Assembly: GCF_030705605.1 (NCBI RefSeq)
Contig: NZ_JAPCKK010000010.1
Span: forward strand, 1 to 64,000
Reading direction: 5' to 3'
From: Paenibacillus zeirhizosphaerae
GTDB lineage: Bacteria > Bacillota > Bacilli > Paenibacillales > Paenibacillaceae
DNA: 64,000 nt
The position numbers and the translations under genes are program-made. The notes beneath the pieces were generated by a model, which was not told the DNA's origin, did no database searches, and saw nothing but the letters and a program-made list of their open reading frames with translations. Numbering within the stretch: the first letter of the stretch is position 1; each line of letters begins with the position of its first letter. This document shows, piece after piece, positions 7,362-16,061 of the stretch.

Positions 7362-8141
7362 TTACGGACGGCCACCGGTATGCTGAAGCATTTCGATTTC
7401 ACGGAGCATACGGGGCAGGTCGGCAAGCGAATCCATGATTAAATGAGCACCGGCACGCTTCAGCAGGTAAGCCGCTTCTTTGCGCTGATTCTCAGCACCC
7501 TCATCCCCGTGTCCAATTCCGTCCATGCGGTTCATGAAGCCGTCAAGCACACCGATGGTCCAGACGCCGGCATTCCGTCCTTCCTGCATATCGGCAACCG
7601 TGTCGCCAACCTTGACCATATCACTGAGCGGATACACCTGCATACGGTGCGCGTTTTCAAAGACCATCCAGGGAAATGGCCGGCCACTGTTGACCTCGCA
7701 GGGCGTTACCGTACAATCCAGCTCCGTATTTTGCAGAGCACGGCGTGCTGCGCCGTCCAGCAAATCGTTGGTGAACGCCGAGGTTGCTCCGGACTGAATA
7801 CGCCGATCACGGATGTCCTGCAGCGCCTTATCCAGTCCGCTGCAAGGGGTGGAGGATTGCAGCAGGGAACGAAGCACCGGAACAAGCTCTGAATAAATGC
7901 GCTCGACATCGTCTCGGCCCGGCGCGGTGCCAAAGCGGTTGATCCAGCTCGACCGCACGTCCGACAGTCTTAACGTACTGGCAATGTGCTCCCGGATCGT
8001 CAACCCCCGGCCCCGCTTGATATCCTGCGGTCCGACATCGACACCCATCCAGCGGAATAAATCATTCATTCCCTGTGAGAGCCGAAGCCCCCCAGGATCC
8101 AGCACCGTGCTTTCCAAGTTGAATATGACAGCCTGTATCAT
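7362..8141 (-). CDS. HAD-superfamily protein, phosphonatase (PhnX)-like, catalytic residues replaced
   Basis: The 259-residue product aligns along its length with phosphonoacetaldehyde hydrolase: a motif-I region near the N-terminus, SGRPFPWMVFENA, and KVGDTVADMQEGRNAG near the C-terminus. The nucleophilic aspartate of motif I (FDWAGT in PhnX) is asparagine here (FNLEST, N8). The Schiff-base lysine of the PhnX cap (GLLKIDH) is also replaced (GLTIREH, positions 46-52). C-X-N phosphonatase chemistry is therefore unlikely. It could be a binding protein, a divergent hydrolase or a decaying gene. The start at 8141 is chosen because GGCGGGG lies just upstream; an in-frame start at 8198 has no such site. 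Confidence 0.72.
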   Translation of the reverse strand: MIQAVIFNLESTVLDPGGLRLSQGMNDLFRWMGVDVGPQDIKRGRGLTIREHIASTLRLSDVRSSWINRFGTAPGRDDVERIYSELVPVLRSLLQSSTPCSGLDKALQDIRDRRIQSGATSAFTNDLLDGAARRALQNTELDCTVTPCEVNSGRPFPWMVFENAHRMQVYPLSDMVKVGDTVADMQEGRNAGVWTIGVLDGFMNRMDGIGHGDEGAENQRKEAAYLLKRAGAHLIMDSLADLPRMLREIEMLQHTGGRP

Positions 8142-8317
8142 ACTTGCCCCGCCTTTCATCGCTGTACGTAAAATTCCTATAAGGACCATCATACACAATA
8201 AATGTTAAAAGAATTGCCGTGAACGGTCAGCCCTCTGTAATCTTCATGCTGTTCACGCCTGTACATTTCTGCCAAAACATACGTCTGTCTTAACTTATGC
8301 TGTCAGGAGGAATCATC

Positions 8318-8815
8318 ATGCGAAATATGAACAATACCCAGCCCAAGCTGCCCTGGCGAATGGCCATCGGTCACTATGCACTGAACAAGCTGGCCTGCGG
8401 CGGTCTTGCCTTTTCCTTGCTGAGCCTGCTCTCGCTTCTTGTTCCGCTGCTACCGGCTGTGCCCTCAGCCTTGTCGGAGCAGGCATACTCCAACGACTGG
8501 CCCACACAGCTATGGGCCTATGGCCTCGGCCTGCCCACCGCCCTGGCTGCGGATGTGGCTGTAGAGCTCCTGTTTGTGCCGGATAAAAGGAAACAGGCCG
8601 CCCTTTATTTCACAACCGGGTTCGGCCTGTTTCTGATCCTTGCCTATTTTTCTGTACCCCGCCTAACCGGAATCACCGCGGCGGACATATATGCCGGCAT
8701 CATCGTTGCCGCTATTTATATGACATGCCGGAAGCGATGGATGCGGGAATCCTTCGTACCGATTATGCTCGCCTTCGTGCTGCCCTTGATTTGCATGATT
8801 ATAACGCATCAATAA
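8318..8815 (+). CDS. Hypothetical membrane protein, 165 aa
   Basis: Not recognised. A polar N-terminus of about 18 residues is followed by about four hydrophobic segments: LACGGLAFSLLSLLSLLVPL, YGLGLPTALAADVAVELLFV, AALYFTTGFGLFLILAYFSV and the C-terminal VPIMLAFVLPLICMIIT. It is therefore a likely integral membrane protein. The ATG at 8318 follows CAGGAGG with seven-base spacing, which excludes the upstream in-frame start at 8297. It is flanked by unrelated minus-strand genes and appears monocistronic. Confidence 0.7.
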   Translation: MRNMNNTQPKLPWRMAIGHYALNKLACGGLAFSLLSLLSLLVPLLPAVPSALSEQAYSNDWPTQLWAYGLGLPTALAADVAVELLFVPDKRKQAALYFTTGFGLFLILAYFSVPRLTGITAADIYAGIIVAAIYMTCRKRWMRESFVPIMLAFVLPLICMIITHQ

Positions 8816-8918
8816 GATCGCCAGCGATGACGGAGACAGCGCAGCTTCAGCACTTCATCAACGATGATCTTGCCTGCATTCTCCATCCTTCTCCACATCT
8901 CCTTCCGTAAACCCCCGC

Positions 8919-9557
8919 TTAATACCCTACGGTGAAGCGGGCGTTAACAAACTGCTCCTCCTCGATCTCATCCACGAGCGCAGCGGCATAGTCCTCCACA
9001 GAGATGCGGCTCTGCCCTGTCTCGTCGGTTACGAGCCAGTCCGTGCCGATCCGGAAATTCCCGGTACGGCGGCCAGGCTCAATGATGCTTGCCGGACTGA
9101 AGTAGGTCCAGGACACATCCGAGCCTTGATAGATGTCGAATGCATCGGCATGTGCCAGCGCGAGGGGGCGGATTTCCTCCGGAAATTCCTGTGTTTCCAT
9201 CAGACGCTCGCCGTTCTCCGTTTTCAGACTCCCTGCTCCTCCTACGACGATCAGGCGCTCCACCTTCGCGCGGCGAACACCTTCAATCAGGGTGCGCGCA
9301 ACCTCCAGCAGCTCCTCCTCCGCCCCGAACCTCGGTCCGTAAGCGCTGACCAGCACATCATGTCCCTGGGCGGCGGCTGCGATGGAATCCGGGCGTAAAA
9401 TATCCGCCTCCACCACCTTCAGGTGCTCATGCGTCTCCGTGATTTTTCCCGGCTCCCTTACTGCTGCCGTCACCTGATGCCCGCGTCTCAGCGCCTCATG
9501 CATCACAGCCCGGCCAATCATGCCTGTAGCGCCGAGCACAATTATTTTTTTCTCCAT
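8919..9557 (-). CDS. NAD(P)H-binding atypical SDR / YwnB-like epimerase family protein
   Basis: A 212-residue single-domain Rossmann protein. GATGMIG at 9-15 is the dinucleotide-binding loop, followed by R33 of AAVREPGK, consistent with NADPH preference. VEADILRPDSI, LVSAYGPR and LIVVGGAGSL are typical of the NAD(P)-binding_10 family. The canonical YxxxK pair is absent, as usual for these atypical SDRs. Substrate unknown; quinone or flavin-linked reduction is the usual guess. The ribosome-binding site AAGAGGGATC precedes the ATG. It lies 91 bases downstream of the acetyltransferase gene on the same strand and may be co-transcribed with it. Confidence 0.82.
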   Translation of the reverse strand: MEKKIIVLGATGMIGRAVMHEALRRGHQVTAAVREPGKITETHEHLKVVEADILRPDSIAAAAQGHDVLVSAYGPRFGAEEELLEVARTLIEGVRRAKVERLIVVGGAGSLKTENGERLMETQEFPEEIRPLALAHADAFDIYQGSDVSWTYFSPASIIEPGRRTGNFRIGTDWLVTDETGQSRISVEDYAAALVDEIEEEQFVNARFTVGY

Positions 9558-9647
9558 GCCGATCCCTCTTTTCCTGCATTCTTGAAATCGCTTATCTGTA
9601 TAGTGTTTCTTAAACCGCCCGTTTTACCCCAAACCAGCCCGTGCCGA

Positions 9648-10055
9648 CTATCCCTTTCTCCAGTACATCCCTTCCGTTTCCGGCCGCGACAACCGGAACC
9701 CGAACTTCGCATACAGCTTATCCGCAGGCACATCCGCAAGCAAAGTTGCATAGCTTCCCAAAGGCATCTCCTTCTCCAGGTACTTCATAATCTCTGTCAT
9801 CAGCAAACGCCCATATCCCTTCCCTTGATGGGTCGGCCTAACCGCAATATCTGTTATATGAAAAAAGCAGCCTCCATCCCCAACTACTCGTCCCATGCCT
9901 ACCAGCTCGCCATTTTGACGCAAACTGACAGCAAACAGACTGTTGGGTAATCCGATCGCTGCTCCTTCTGCGCTAATAAGCGATAACCCAGCTCCCTGTC
10001 TCAACTCCACATATTCCTGAACAGTTGGCGCTTCATATAGGATTTCCGGCTCCAT
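9648..10055 (-). CDS. GNAT family N-acetyltransferase
   Basis: A 135-residue GCN5-related acetyltransferase. The acetyl-CoA binding motif A is visible as DIAVRPTHQGKGYGRLLM (about 69-86, with QGKGYG as the pyrophosphate loop), followed by LADVPADKLYAKFGF, the family's C-terminal strand-helix. Acceptor unknown. The gene is preceded by GGGAGAG before the ATG. The nearest downstream gene on the same strand is the NAD(P)H-binding protein at 8919-9557. Confidence 0.85.
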   Translation of the reverse strand: MEPEILYEAPTVQEYVELRQGAGLSLISAEGAAIGLPNSLFAVSLRQNGELVGMGRVVGDGGCFFHITDIAVRPTHQGKGYGRLLMTEIMKYLEKEMPLGSYATLLADVPADKLYAKFGFRLSRPETEGMYWRKG

Positions 10056-10383
10056 TCTATTCTCTCCCTTGTTAAAGACATCCCCACGATTGGTCCAGCC
10101 ATAATTTATCGAGCTCTTTCACCTCATTCATTGTATCATTGTACGAGCAGATTGTAGCAAACGGAAGCCTCCCCATTCAAATTATGCTGACAGACTCAAG
10201 CATCGGCTCCGGCCACAGGGAAGAATCTGTAGACGAAACCCTAACTTACATCTAATATAAGATTATTCAGGCCTCATATCCGGTTATAGTATTCTTACAT
10301 ATAATGTTGTTCATGAAAGCCTTATCTTGAAACCGTTATATTAAGTATGCCATAGTGTTTAGTATAGAAAGGAGGGGACGCAA
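10056..10383. other. Gene-free stretch, 328 bp
   Basis: Intergenic between divergent genes. It contains a TATAAT at 10300-10305 on the plus strand without a convincing -35 and the AAAGGAGG ribosome-binding site of the following gene. I see no repeat, RNA or reading frame to call. Confidence 0.4.
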
Positions 10384-11307
10384 TTGACCCCCGTGGAACT
10401 AACGGCCTTCTTGACGGAGAATCCGGCTGGCGCCCTGCCTTTGCTCATTGCAGCGGCGGTCATCGTGTGGCTGTATGCACACAGCGCCGTCCAGCTTCGT
10501 CTGTCCCGCAGACGACGGTTGGATGAGCTGCAGGAATCCTTGTATTTGTACGGTAGACTCGCAGGCCCGCTTCATGCCGCCGCACACGGGCAGCAGACGG
10601 AAAGCGATGGGGATATCGCGCTTGTGAAGGCGCTGGAGGAGTGCAAATCCGCACCTTACCTGACGCCGTACCTTCAGGAGGAAATTCAGAACTGTCTTGA
10701 TCGCAGGGACGGTTCAAGAATTTCGCTGCTTCATAGATCATTGGATCGGGAAATGAACAAGCTGATTGAAGAACGGCGGCGGCTCCTCCAGGAAACTCAT
10801 GCTCCCCGCTGGGGCACGGCTCTGTGGAATTTACTCCGTCCCGCCGCTGCTCCTGCCGCCGTCGCAGGCATTGTCCTGCTAACCTGGCGCTTGAACCTGG
10901 AGCTGCAATTCGCTGATCCTGCATTATCCGGCATGACGCTCTCTGTTGTCTGGATGCGTTATATATCCGGGCTGCTTGCCGTCGTTTACGTGTACCGACT
11001 GCTGAGTCTCCGGCGCCAGAATGGAATTGACGTGACGGCTTCCCACCTGCCGGCCAGTGTGCTGTCCTTCCTCATCGCTGCGGTTGCGCTGCTTCAATGG
11101 ATTGGCCCGCACGCTTCCCCGTACATCCTGGGGGCCCAATTGCTTCTGTTTCTGAGCGGATTCATGTTCACTCGCGAACGTCCACGCAGCAAGCGTCCGT
11201 ACGCCGGAACTCCCGACCAGACCGGACAAGCCCGGCAGACAGACCAGGATGAACAGCATACGGATCAAGGTACGGCAGAGACGGGGCCAGCCGCTCTGCA
11301 TCGGTAA
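10384..11307 (+). CDS. Hypothetical multi-spanning membrane protein, 307 aa
   Basis: Not recognised. An N-terminal membrane segment (about 18-36) leads into a basic LRLSRRRRLDEL stretch and a cytoplasmic, mostly helical region (about 45-150) with charged heptad-like stretches. About four more membrane segments follow (156-172, 190-206, 216-236 and 243-262). The C-terminal 40 residues are hydrophilic and rich in Gln, Thr and Asp. It starts with TTG at 10384, chosen because AAAGGAGG lies eight bases upstream. It stands alone between the acetyltransferase and the ArsR-type regulator. Confidence 0.72.
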   Translation: MTPVELTAFLTENPAGALPLLIAAAVIVWLYAHSAVQLRLSRRRRLDELQESLYLYGRLAGPLHAAAHGQQTESDGDIALVKALEECKSAPYLTPYLQEEIQNCLDRRDGSRISLLHRSLDREMNKLIEERRRLLQETHAPRWGTALWNLLRPAAAPAAVAGIVLLTWRLNLELQFADPALSGMTLSVVWMRYISGLLAVVYVYRLLSLRRQNGIDVTASHLPASVLSFLIAAVALLQWIGPHASPYILGAQLLLFLSGFMFTRERPRSKRPYAGTPDQTGQARQTDQDEQHTDQGTAETGPAALHR

Positions 11308-11474
11308 CCTGCCCCCCTGGAACAAGCGCTGCAGTCTTCACGGACGCGGCGCTTTTTTTTGGAATTCTCTTCTCCTTCCGATTGTGCTGATTCAACGAGA
11401 AGGGTATTATATAGTTTATATAAATGTAAATGAATTATATGAATTGAAACTATTATGTAATCTACGGAGGAAGC

Positions 11475-12413
11475 ATGGAACTCGATATTTCCGATAAATC
11501 ATTGCCGGTGTACGAAGCGCTTGCCAGCGAGGTGCGGCTGAACATTATCCGGCTGCTGGCGGACACCCCTATGAACATCCGCGAATTGGCGGAAGCCCTG
11601 GGACTTAGCAGCGCGATCATGACCATGCATGTCAAGAAGCTGGAAAAGGCTGCGCTCATCACAACCAAAATGCTCCCCGGCCGCGGAGGCGTGCAAAAGG
11701 TATGCTCTCTGGCCGTAGACAGCATTCATATCACCATGCCACCGCATGAGCGGGACAACCGTCAATTCCATCAGACCGAGATTTCCGTCGGCCATTATAC
11801 GGATGTTGATATCGAGCCCACCTGCGGCTTGGCCACTGTGGAGAAGATTATCGGGGAGTTCGATGAGCCCCGCTATTTTCTCGATTCAGAACGTGTGAAT
11901 GCCAAAATTTTATGGTTCGGTCGGGGACATATTGAATATAAAATCCCTAACTTTCTGCTGGCCAGCCAAAAGCCGGGAGAGCTCGAAATCACGATGGAGC
12001 TGTCCTCGGAGGCACCTTCCACCAACGATAACTGGCCGTCGGATATTTCCTTCTATCTAAATGACGTCAAGCTGGGAGTCTGGACCAGTCCGGGTGACTT
12101 CGGAGATAATCGGGGCAAATATACGCCGTCCTGGTGGCCGGATAATATTAACCAGTATGGGCTGCTCAAAAGGCTGCGGGTGACCCCGGAAGGCACCTAT
12201 ATGGATGGCAATCGCATTTCGGATGTTACGCTGGATGAAGTGGTGATTGCGCAGAAGCAGTGGAAGTTCCGGATCGCGGTGACTGAAGACGCCAAACACA
12301 TTGGAGGGGTTACCCTCTTCGGAACAGGCTTCGGCAACTATAACCAGGACATTGTGTTCCGTCTGTACTACACGAACATCAGCGGCAGATTAGGCCTATC
12401 CAAAGCAGAATGA
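11475..12413 (+). CDS. ArsR/SmtB-type HTH regulator with large C-terminal domain
   Basis: A 312-residue protein with an N-terminal winged helix (about 8-75: EALASEVRLNIIRLLADTPMNIRELAEALGLS...HVKKLEKAALI). The C-terminal region of about 200 residues is rich in strands and aromatic residues (WPSDISFYLNDVKLGVWTSPGDFGDNRG). Usual ArsR regulators are about 100 residues, so this long ligand domain marks a separate subgroup common in Paenibacillus; the WxSPGDFGDxRG region suggests a carbohydrate-like ligand fold, which is inference. The metal-binding CxC of metal sensors is absent. CGGAGGAAG lies before the ATG. The AT-rich upstream stretch TATATAGTTTATATAAATG may hold its promoter and operator. 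Confidence 0.82.
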   Translation: MELDISDKSLPVYEALASEVRLNIIRLLADTPMNIRELAEALGLSSAIMTMHVKKLEKAALITTKMLPGRGGVQKVCSLAVDSIHITMPPHERDNRQFHQTEISVGHYTDVDIEPTCGLATVEKIIGEFDEPRYFLDSERVNAKILWFGRGHIEYKIPNFLLASQKPGELEITMELSSEAPSTNDNWPSDISFYLNDVKLGVWTSPGDFGDNRGKYTPSWWPDNINQYGLLKRLRVTPEGTYMDGNRISDVTLDEVVIAQKQWKFRIAVTEDAKHIGGVTLFGTGFGNYNQDIVFRLYYTNISGRLGLSKAE

Positions 12414-12440
12414 TTGCAGACGGATCGTTTGGAAAATCAC

Positions 12441-12491
12441 AATAAAGGCGTCATGACCATCGGAAAAATTGGCGGTCGTGACGCCTTTATT
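12441..12491. terminator. Bidirectional terminator
   Basis: AATAAAGGCGTCATGACC pairs almost perfectly with GGTCGTGACGCCTTTATT (12441-12458 with 12474-12491) around a 15-base loop. It lies between the ArsR-type gene and the convergent lactonase gene. Confidence 0.9.
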
Positions 12492-12522
12492 ACATGGCGG
12501 TATATTGTATATTCTGCACTTC

Positions 12523-13581
12523 CTACTTCGCAGGCTTTTGCATAGGTTCTATGCATACCGGACTTGGAATCTCCAGCACATATCCCGTGCGCTGCAACCG
12601 ACCGCTCTCCCCATCGATGGCGAAAGATACGAGATTGCCGCCGTCCTGGTTGGCTGCGATCAGATATCCGCCGGGAAGCAGGTTGAAATTACGCGGTGTA
12701 GCCCCAAAGGTCTCCACCCAATCGATCACCTCCAGTTTTCCGCTGTCTTGATCGATCCGAAACGCGGCGATGCTGTTATGCCCGCGGTTGGAGACATACA
12801 GATAACGCCCGCAAGCAGTCACACGGATATCTGCAGCCGTATTGTCCGGAACCACCGCTCCTTCCGGCAGGGTGGACAGATGTTGCACGGGCTGGAGCTT
12901 TCCGGTTTGCTCATTATAAATAAACGCTGTCACCGTACTGTTCAGCTCATTAGCCACATATACAAATTTGTTAGTTGGATGAAACACCAGATGGCGCGGT
13001 CCCGAACCTGGTGGAAGTTCCGCTTCACGATGCGTCACCAGCTTTCCTTCTTCCAGACGGTAGACGACCACCTCATCCAGGCCAAGGTCGCATATCATGA
13101 CATATCCGCCTGACGGATCAGGCACGATGGAATGCGGATGCGGGCCTTCCTGCCGATCCTGCCGAATTCCTGAACCAGTATGCTTCACCTGTGCCTGCAA
13201 ACTGCCCAGTCCCCCGTCCGGTCCGGAATCATAGACGACCGCATTGCCACCTGAATAATTCGATGCCATCACATAACGCCCGTCGGAGGTCACAGACACA
13301 TAACAGGGATCGGCTCCTTCCGTCGTCTTACGGTCCAGCATGTGCAGCTCACCTGTCCCGGCATCCACCGCATAAGCATATATATGCCCCTCCGCTGCTT
13401 CACTCACCGCATACAAACGGGACCCGTCCGGGCTCAGAGCCAGAAATGAAGGCCTCTCGATCCCTTCCGTCCCGCTTACAATTCTCATCTCCCCGCTTTC
13501 CCCATCCAAGGCGCACAGGTAAATCCCTGTCTCCGTGCGGGAAGCGTATGTACCCGTATAAAATAACTGCTCCTGTTCCAT
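12523..13581 (-). CDS. Lactonase family protein (6-phosphogluconolactonase-like beta-propeller)
   Basis: A 352-residue seven-bladed beta-propeller of the YkgB/Pgl lactonase family. Repeated blade motifs are visible: SPDGSRLYAVSE, SDGRYVMASNYSGG, HPTNKFVYVANELNSTV, CGRYLYVSNRGHNSIAAF and GGYLIAANQDGG. Members hydrolyse 6-phosphogluconolactone in the cytosol, although substrates differ across the family. The ATG at 13581 is chosen because GAGGAGAG lies eight bases upstream; an extension to 13635 has no such signal. It converges on the ArsR-type gene through a shared terminator. It could supply gluconate-6-phosphate metabolism, but it is not linked to the gnt operon. Confidence 0.85.
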   Translation of the reverse strand: MEQEQLFYTGTYASRTETGIYLCALDGESGEMRIVSGTEGIERPSFLALSPDGSRLYAVSEAAEGHIYAYAVDAGTGELHMLDRKTTEGADPCYVSVTSDGRYVMASNYSGGNAVVYDSGPDGGLGSLQAQVKHTGSGIRQDRQEGPHPHSIVPDPSGGYVMICDLGLDEVVVYRLEEGKLVTHREAELPPGSGPRHLVFHPTNKFVYVANELNSTVTAFIYNEQTGKLQPVQHLSTLPEGAVVPDNTAADIRVTACGRYLYVSNRGHNSIAAFRIDQDSGKLEVIDWVETFGATPRNFNLLPGGYLIAANQDGGNLVSFAIDGESGRLQRTGYVLEIPSPVCIEPMQKPAK

Positions 13582-13705
13582 TTTCGTATCTCTCCTCTCC
13601 AGCTTCTGCATGCTCCATCCCTCATTATTACCCACGATGACTTGGAAATAAGACTGCCTTTAGTTCAGATCCACTGAAAACTTATACATTCTATAATCTT
13701 AACAG

Positions 13706-13742
13706 AAAAGACGATCCTTCCGTTCGGAGAGACCGCCTTTCT
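13706..13742 (-). terminator. Probable terminator of the MFS gene
   Basis: On the minus strand AAAGGCGGTCTCTCCG and GGAAGGATCGTC form an imperfect stem with G-U pairs, followed by TTTTCTGTT. It lies about 40 bases beyond the MFS stop. Confidence 0.5.
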
Positions 13743-13779
13743 GTTTCAATCCAGTATTGGGCAAGCCTGCACTGCCCCT

Positions 13780-14979
13780 TTACACTGCAGGTTCAGCCCT
13801 TCTGCCTGCTTTCCAGTTCACCGCCAGAATCAGGCTGAGCATGAGGATGGCCGCACCGAAAATGTAAGGCAGATTAATATGCACGTCGAACAAGGTTCCC
13901 GCCAAAGCAGGTCCTACGATATTGCCGACGCTCATATAAGCATTATTCATGCCTGCGGCTACGCCTTGCTCATCACCCGCCATTTTGGATAATGCTGTAT
14001 TGATCGCCGGACGCATCAGTGCCGTAGCCGTGAAGAAAATCAAAGCCACTCCGAGCACGTAGTAAAAGTTACCCGAGAACAGCATCAGCACCAGCGAAAT
14101 TGCCGAGAACAGGAAAGATCCGGTAATGACGGCCTTTTCCCCGAATCGGTTTAATACCGGACCGATGGCGACAGCCTGGATCACGGTGCCAATCAGAGCC
14201 CCGATCGTAATAACCAAGGCAATATCACGCTCATCATAATGAAACTTGCCTGTAACAAAGAACGGAAACATCGTCTCAAAATGAGACAATCCAAACGTCA
14301 GCGTAAATATCATAATAAGCAGCGCAAAGTACGGCTTACGGAACGAAAGCGCAAACTGCTTGATCACATTCTCCCGCTTGAGCATCGTATTGCGATGTCT
14401 CAACTGATCCTCCTGCGACAGCGTTTCAGGCAGCAGGAACAGGGAAACCAATGTAGCCATAAGGGTCACAACGGCAGATACATAAAAGGGAGTCCTTACT
14501 GAAATATCAGCCAGCAGACCGCCTACGCCAGGTCCGATGACAAAACCCAGGGACATTGCCGAGCCGAGCAGGCCCATTCCTTTACCGCGTGTCTCCAGCG
14601 TAGTGATATCTGCGATATAGGCCATCATCGGCGGGATCAAAAAGGCCGCCCCGATACCGCCAATCAGACGGGAAACATAAAGCATCCACATAGCAGTACC
14701 CACGGCAAACAGCACGGCTGACACCGTCATAATGATCAGGCCAAGAATAATCAGCTTTTTGCGGCCGTATTTGTCGGACCATTCCCCTCCGATTGGAGAA
14801 AACATGAATTGGGTAAGCCCGAATGCGGCAACCAGATAACCCCCGGCTTCGCCACTGCCTCCCAGCATGCCCATAAACTGCGGCAGTACAGGAATGATAA
14901 GACCTATGCCCAGCATGGCAATGAACATATTGATCATCAGAATGATCAAAGGGCCTTTCCCTAACTTTGTTGCTGACAT
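13780..14979 (-). CDS. MFS drug:H+ antiporter (NorA/Bmr/TetA-like)
   Basis: A 399-residue, 12-helix major facilitator. Motif A is visible as GGEWSDKYGRKKLI after helix 2, and the antiporter motif C region as GFVIGPGVGGLLAD in helix 5. This marks drug:proton antiporters of the 12-TMS group. Substrate specificity cannot be read from sequence. GAGGAGGAG lies ten bases before the ATG. It is transcribed alone, and no adjacent regulator is seen. The truncated csaA remnant lies 119 bases upstream on the same strand. Confidence 0.87.
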   Translation of the reverse strand: MSATKLGKGPLIILMINMFIAMLGIGLIIPVLPQFMGMLGGSGEAGGYLVAAFGLTQFMFSPIGGEWSDKYGRKKLIILGLIIMTVSAVLFAVGTAMWMLYVSRLIGGIGAAFLIPPMMAYIADITTLETRGKGMGLLGSAMSLGFVIGPGVGGLLADISVRTPFYVSAVVTLMATLVSLFLLPETLSQEDQLRHRNTMLKRENVIKQFALSFRKPYFALLIMIFTLTFGLSHFETMFPFFVTGKFHYDERDIALVITIGALIGTVIQAVAIGPVLNRFGEKAVITGSFLFSAISLVLMLFSGNFYYVLGVALIFFTATALMRPAINTALSKMAGDEQGVAAGMNNAYMSVGNIVGPALAGTLFDVHINLPYIFGAAILMLSLILAVNWKAGRRAEPAV

Positions 14980-15098
14980 AATGCGGTTTCTCCTCCTCGT
15001 ACACGTCTCTCTCGTAATAAAAATAGAACGCCTTGCTTGATTATCAATCCTTCAAGCTCTTATATCTTAATGGAGCGCCCGCCAAAAAACAAACAAAA

Positions 15099-15341
15099 TT
15101 ATCCAATCAGTGTGCCGTCCGGCAGCTTGACATCCGGGGCAAGCAGCACCACGTCTCCCTCACCCGGTACACCGCCCAGCACCAGCACCTCTGACTGGAA
15201 ACCAGCAATGTTACGCGGCGGGAAATTCACAACAGCAACCACCTGCCGCCCGATCAATTGCTCAGCCTTGTAACGTTTCGTAATCTGGGCACTGGACCGC
15301 TTGATCCCCAATTCTTCCCAAACTGATAAGTTTGATAACAA
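15099..15341 (-). pseudogene. csaA: csaA remnant (tRNA-binding-domain chaperone), N-terminally truncated
   Basis: From about position 15320 down to the stop at 15099 the frame reads [20 protein letters not shown]...[24 protein letters not shown], the C-terminal two thirds of CsaA, a secretion-linked chaperone of about 110 residues. The N-terminal 40 or so residues are missing. Upstream sequence instead reads into an unrelated hydrophobic frame ([20 protein letters not shown], another phase) and then an SOS promoter. No ribosome-binding site precedes the ATG at 15341. I infer a deletion that fused the front of an SOS-controlled gene to the back of csaA, leaving a non-functional fragment. Confidence 0.75.
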
Positions 15342-15397
15342 ACAGCAGCGATAGCGCTATGAACACACCGGACAGGAAACTTCTTACAACGCAAATA

Positions 15398-15425
15398 ATT
15401 ATAGAACATACGTTCGCTTTTGAAC
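15398..15425 (-). promoter_or_regulatory. SOS (LexA/DinR) box over a promoter
   Basis: Minus-strand CGAACGTATGTTCT (15416 down to 15403) matches the Bacillus LexA/DinR consensus CGAACRNRYGTTYC at 13 of 14 positions. It abuts a perfect -10 TATAAT (15403-15398), with a weak -35 (TGTTCA) 17 bases upstream. This arrangement is typical of damage-inducible genes. The gene it drove now appears deleted: downstream is a short hydrophobic frame and the truncated csaA. Confidence 0.8.
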
Positions 15426-15427
15426 AC

Positions 15428-15466
15428 AAAAAAACACAGGTATCGGCCGTAATGCCAATCCTGTGT
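15428..15466 (-). terminator. Terminator of signal peptidase gene
   Basis: Minus-strand ACACAGG and CCTGTGT arms with an inner GGCAT..GCC element are followed by TTTTTTTGTG. It lies 50 bases after the signal peptidase stop and directly before the SOS promoter. Confidence 0.8.
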
Positions 15467-15515
15467 CTGTTCGCTGCAAAGCATACGGCTTTCCGGCAAA
15501 CTGCACGCAATCATG

Positions 15516-16061
15516 TCAAAATGTTTTGCCGATCACATGATCCAACGGGATGAAGCCGATCGAACGGCTGTCATTGCTGTTATTCCGGTTATCCCCCATC
15601 ACAAAAATATATCCATCAGGCACAACCCACTCCCTGTCTTCCGTCTCATTCATGGTTTCCTTAATATAAGGCTCATTCAGCAGACTTCCGTTCAGATACA
15701 CCGCATGATCCTTCACTTCCACCACATCGCCTGCCTTGCCGATTACCCGCTTGACATAGATGCTTCTACTCTTCTGCTCGTCAAACATCCGGAATAAAGG
15801 CTGCTCCCACAAATCGTTGATAAAACCACGCTTTTCCTTGACACGGCTATCAATAATGACGATATCGCCATGCTTCAATGATTCCGGGAAGAGGTTGGGG
15901 ATCTTGGAGACATACAGCTTCTGCTGGTCTTGCAATGTCGGCTCCATCGAATGTCCTTCCACAGTATAAGGTTGGGCAATGAATATGCCGATAAATAAAG
16001 TGACTGCGATGGCTGCGCCGAACGTTCCCAACCAGCCCAACAGACTCTTCACCAGTTTCAT
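15516..16061 (-). CDS. lepB: Signal peptidase I
   Basis: A 181-residue type I signal peptidase of the Gram-positive SipS/SipT kind with one N-terminal membrane anchor (about 10-30). It removes signal peptides from secreted proteins on the outer membrane face. The catalytic serine is S38 in GHSMEPT and the general base is K104 in IYVKRVIG. The conserved box GDNRNNSNDSR lies near the C-terminus. AAGCGAGG precedes the ATG. It is divergent from mprF, with a 165-base shared promoter region, and is followed by a terminator, so it is monocistronic. Confidence 0.95.
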   Translation of the reverse strand: MKLVKSLLGWLGTFGAAIAVTLFIGIFIAQPYTVEGHSMEPTLQDQQKLYVSKIPNLFPESLKHGDIVIIDSRVKEKRGFINDLWEQPLFRMFDEQKSRSIYVKRVIGKAGDVVEVKDHAVYLNGSLLNEPYIKETMNETEDREWVVPDGYIFVMGDNRNNSNDSRSIGFIPLDHVIGKTF

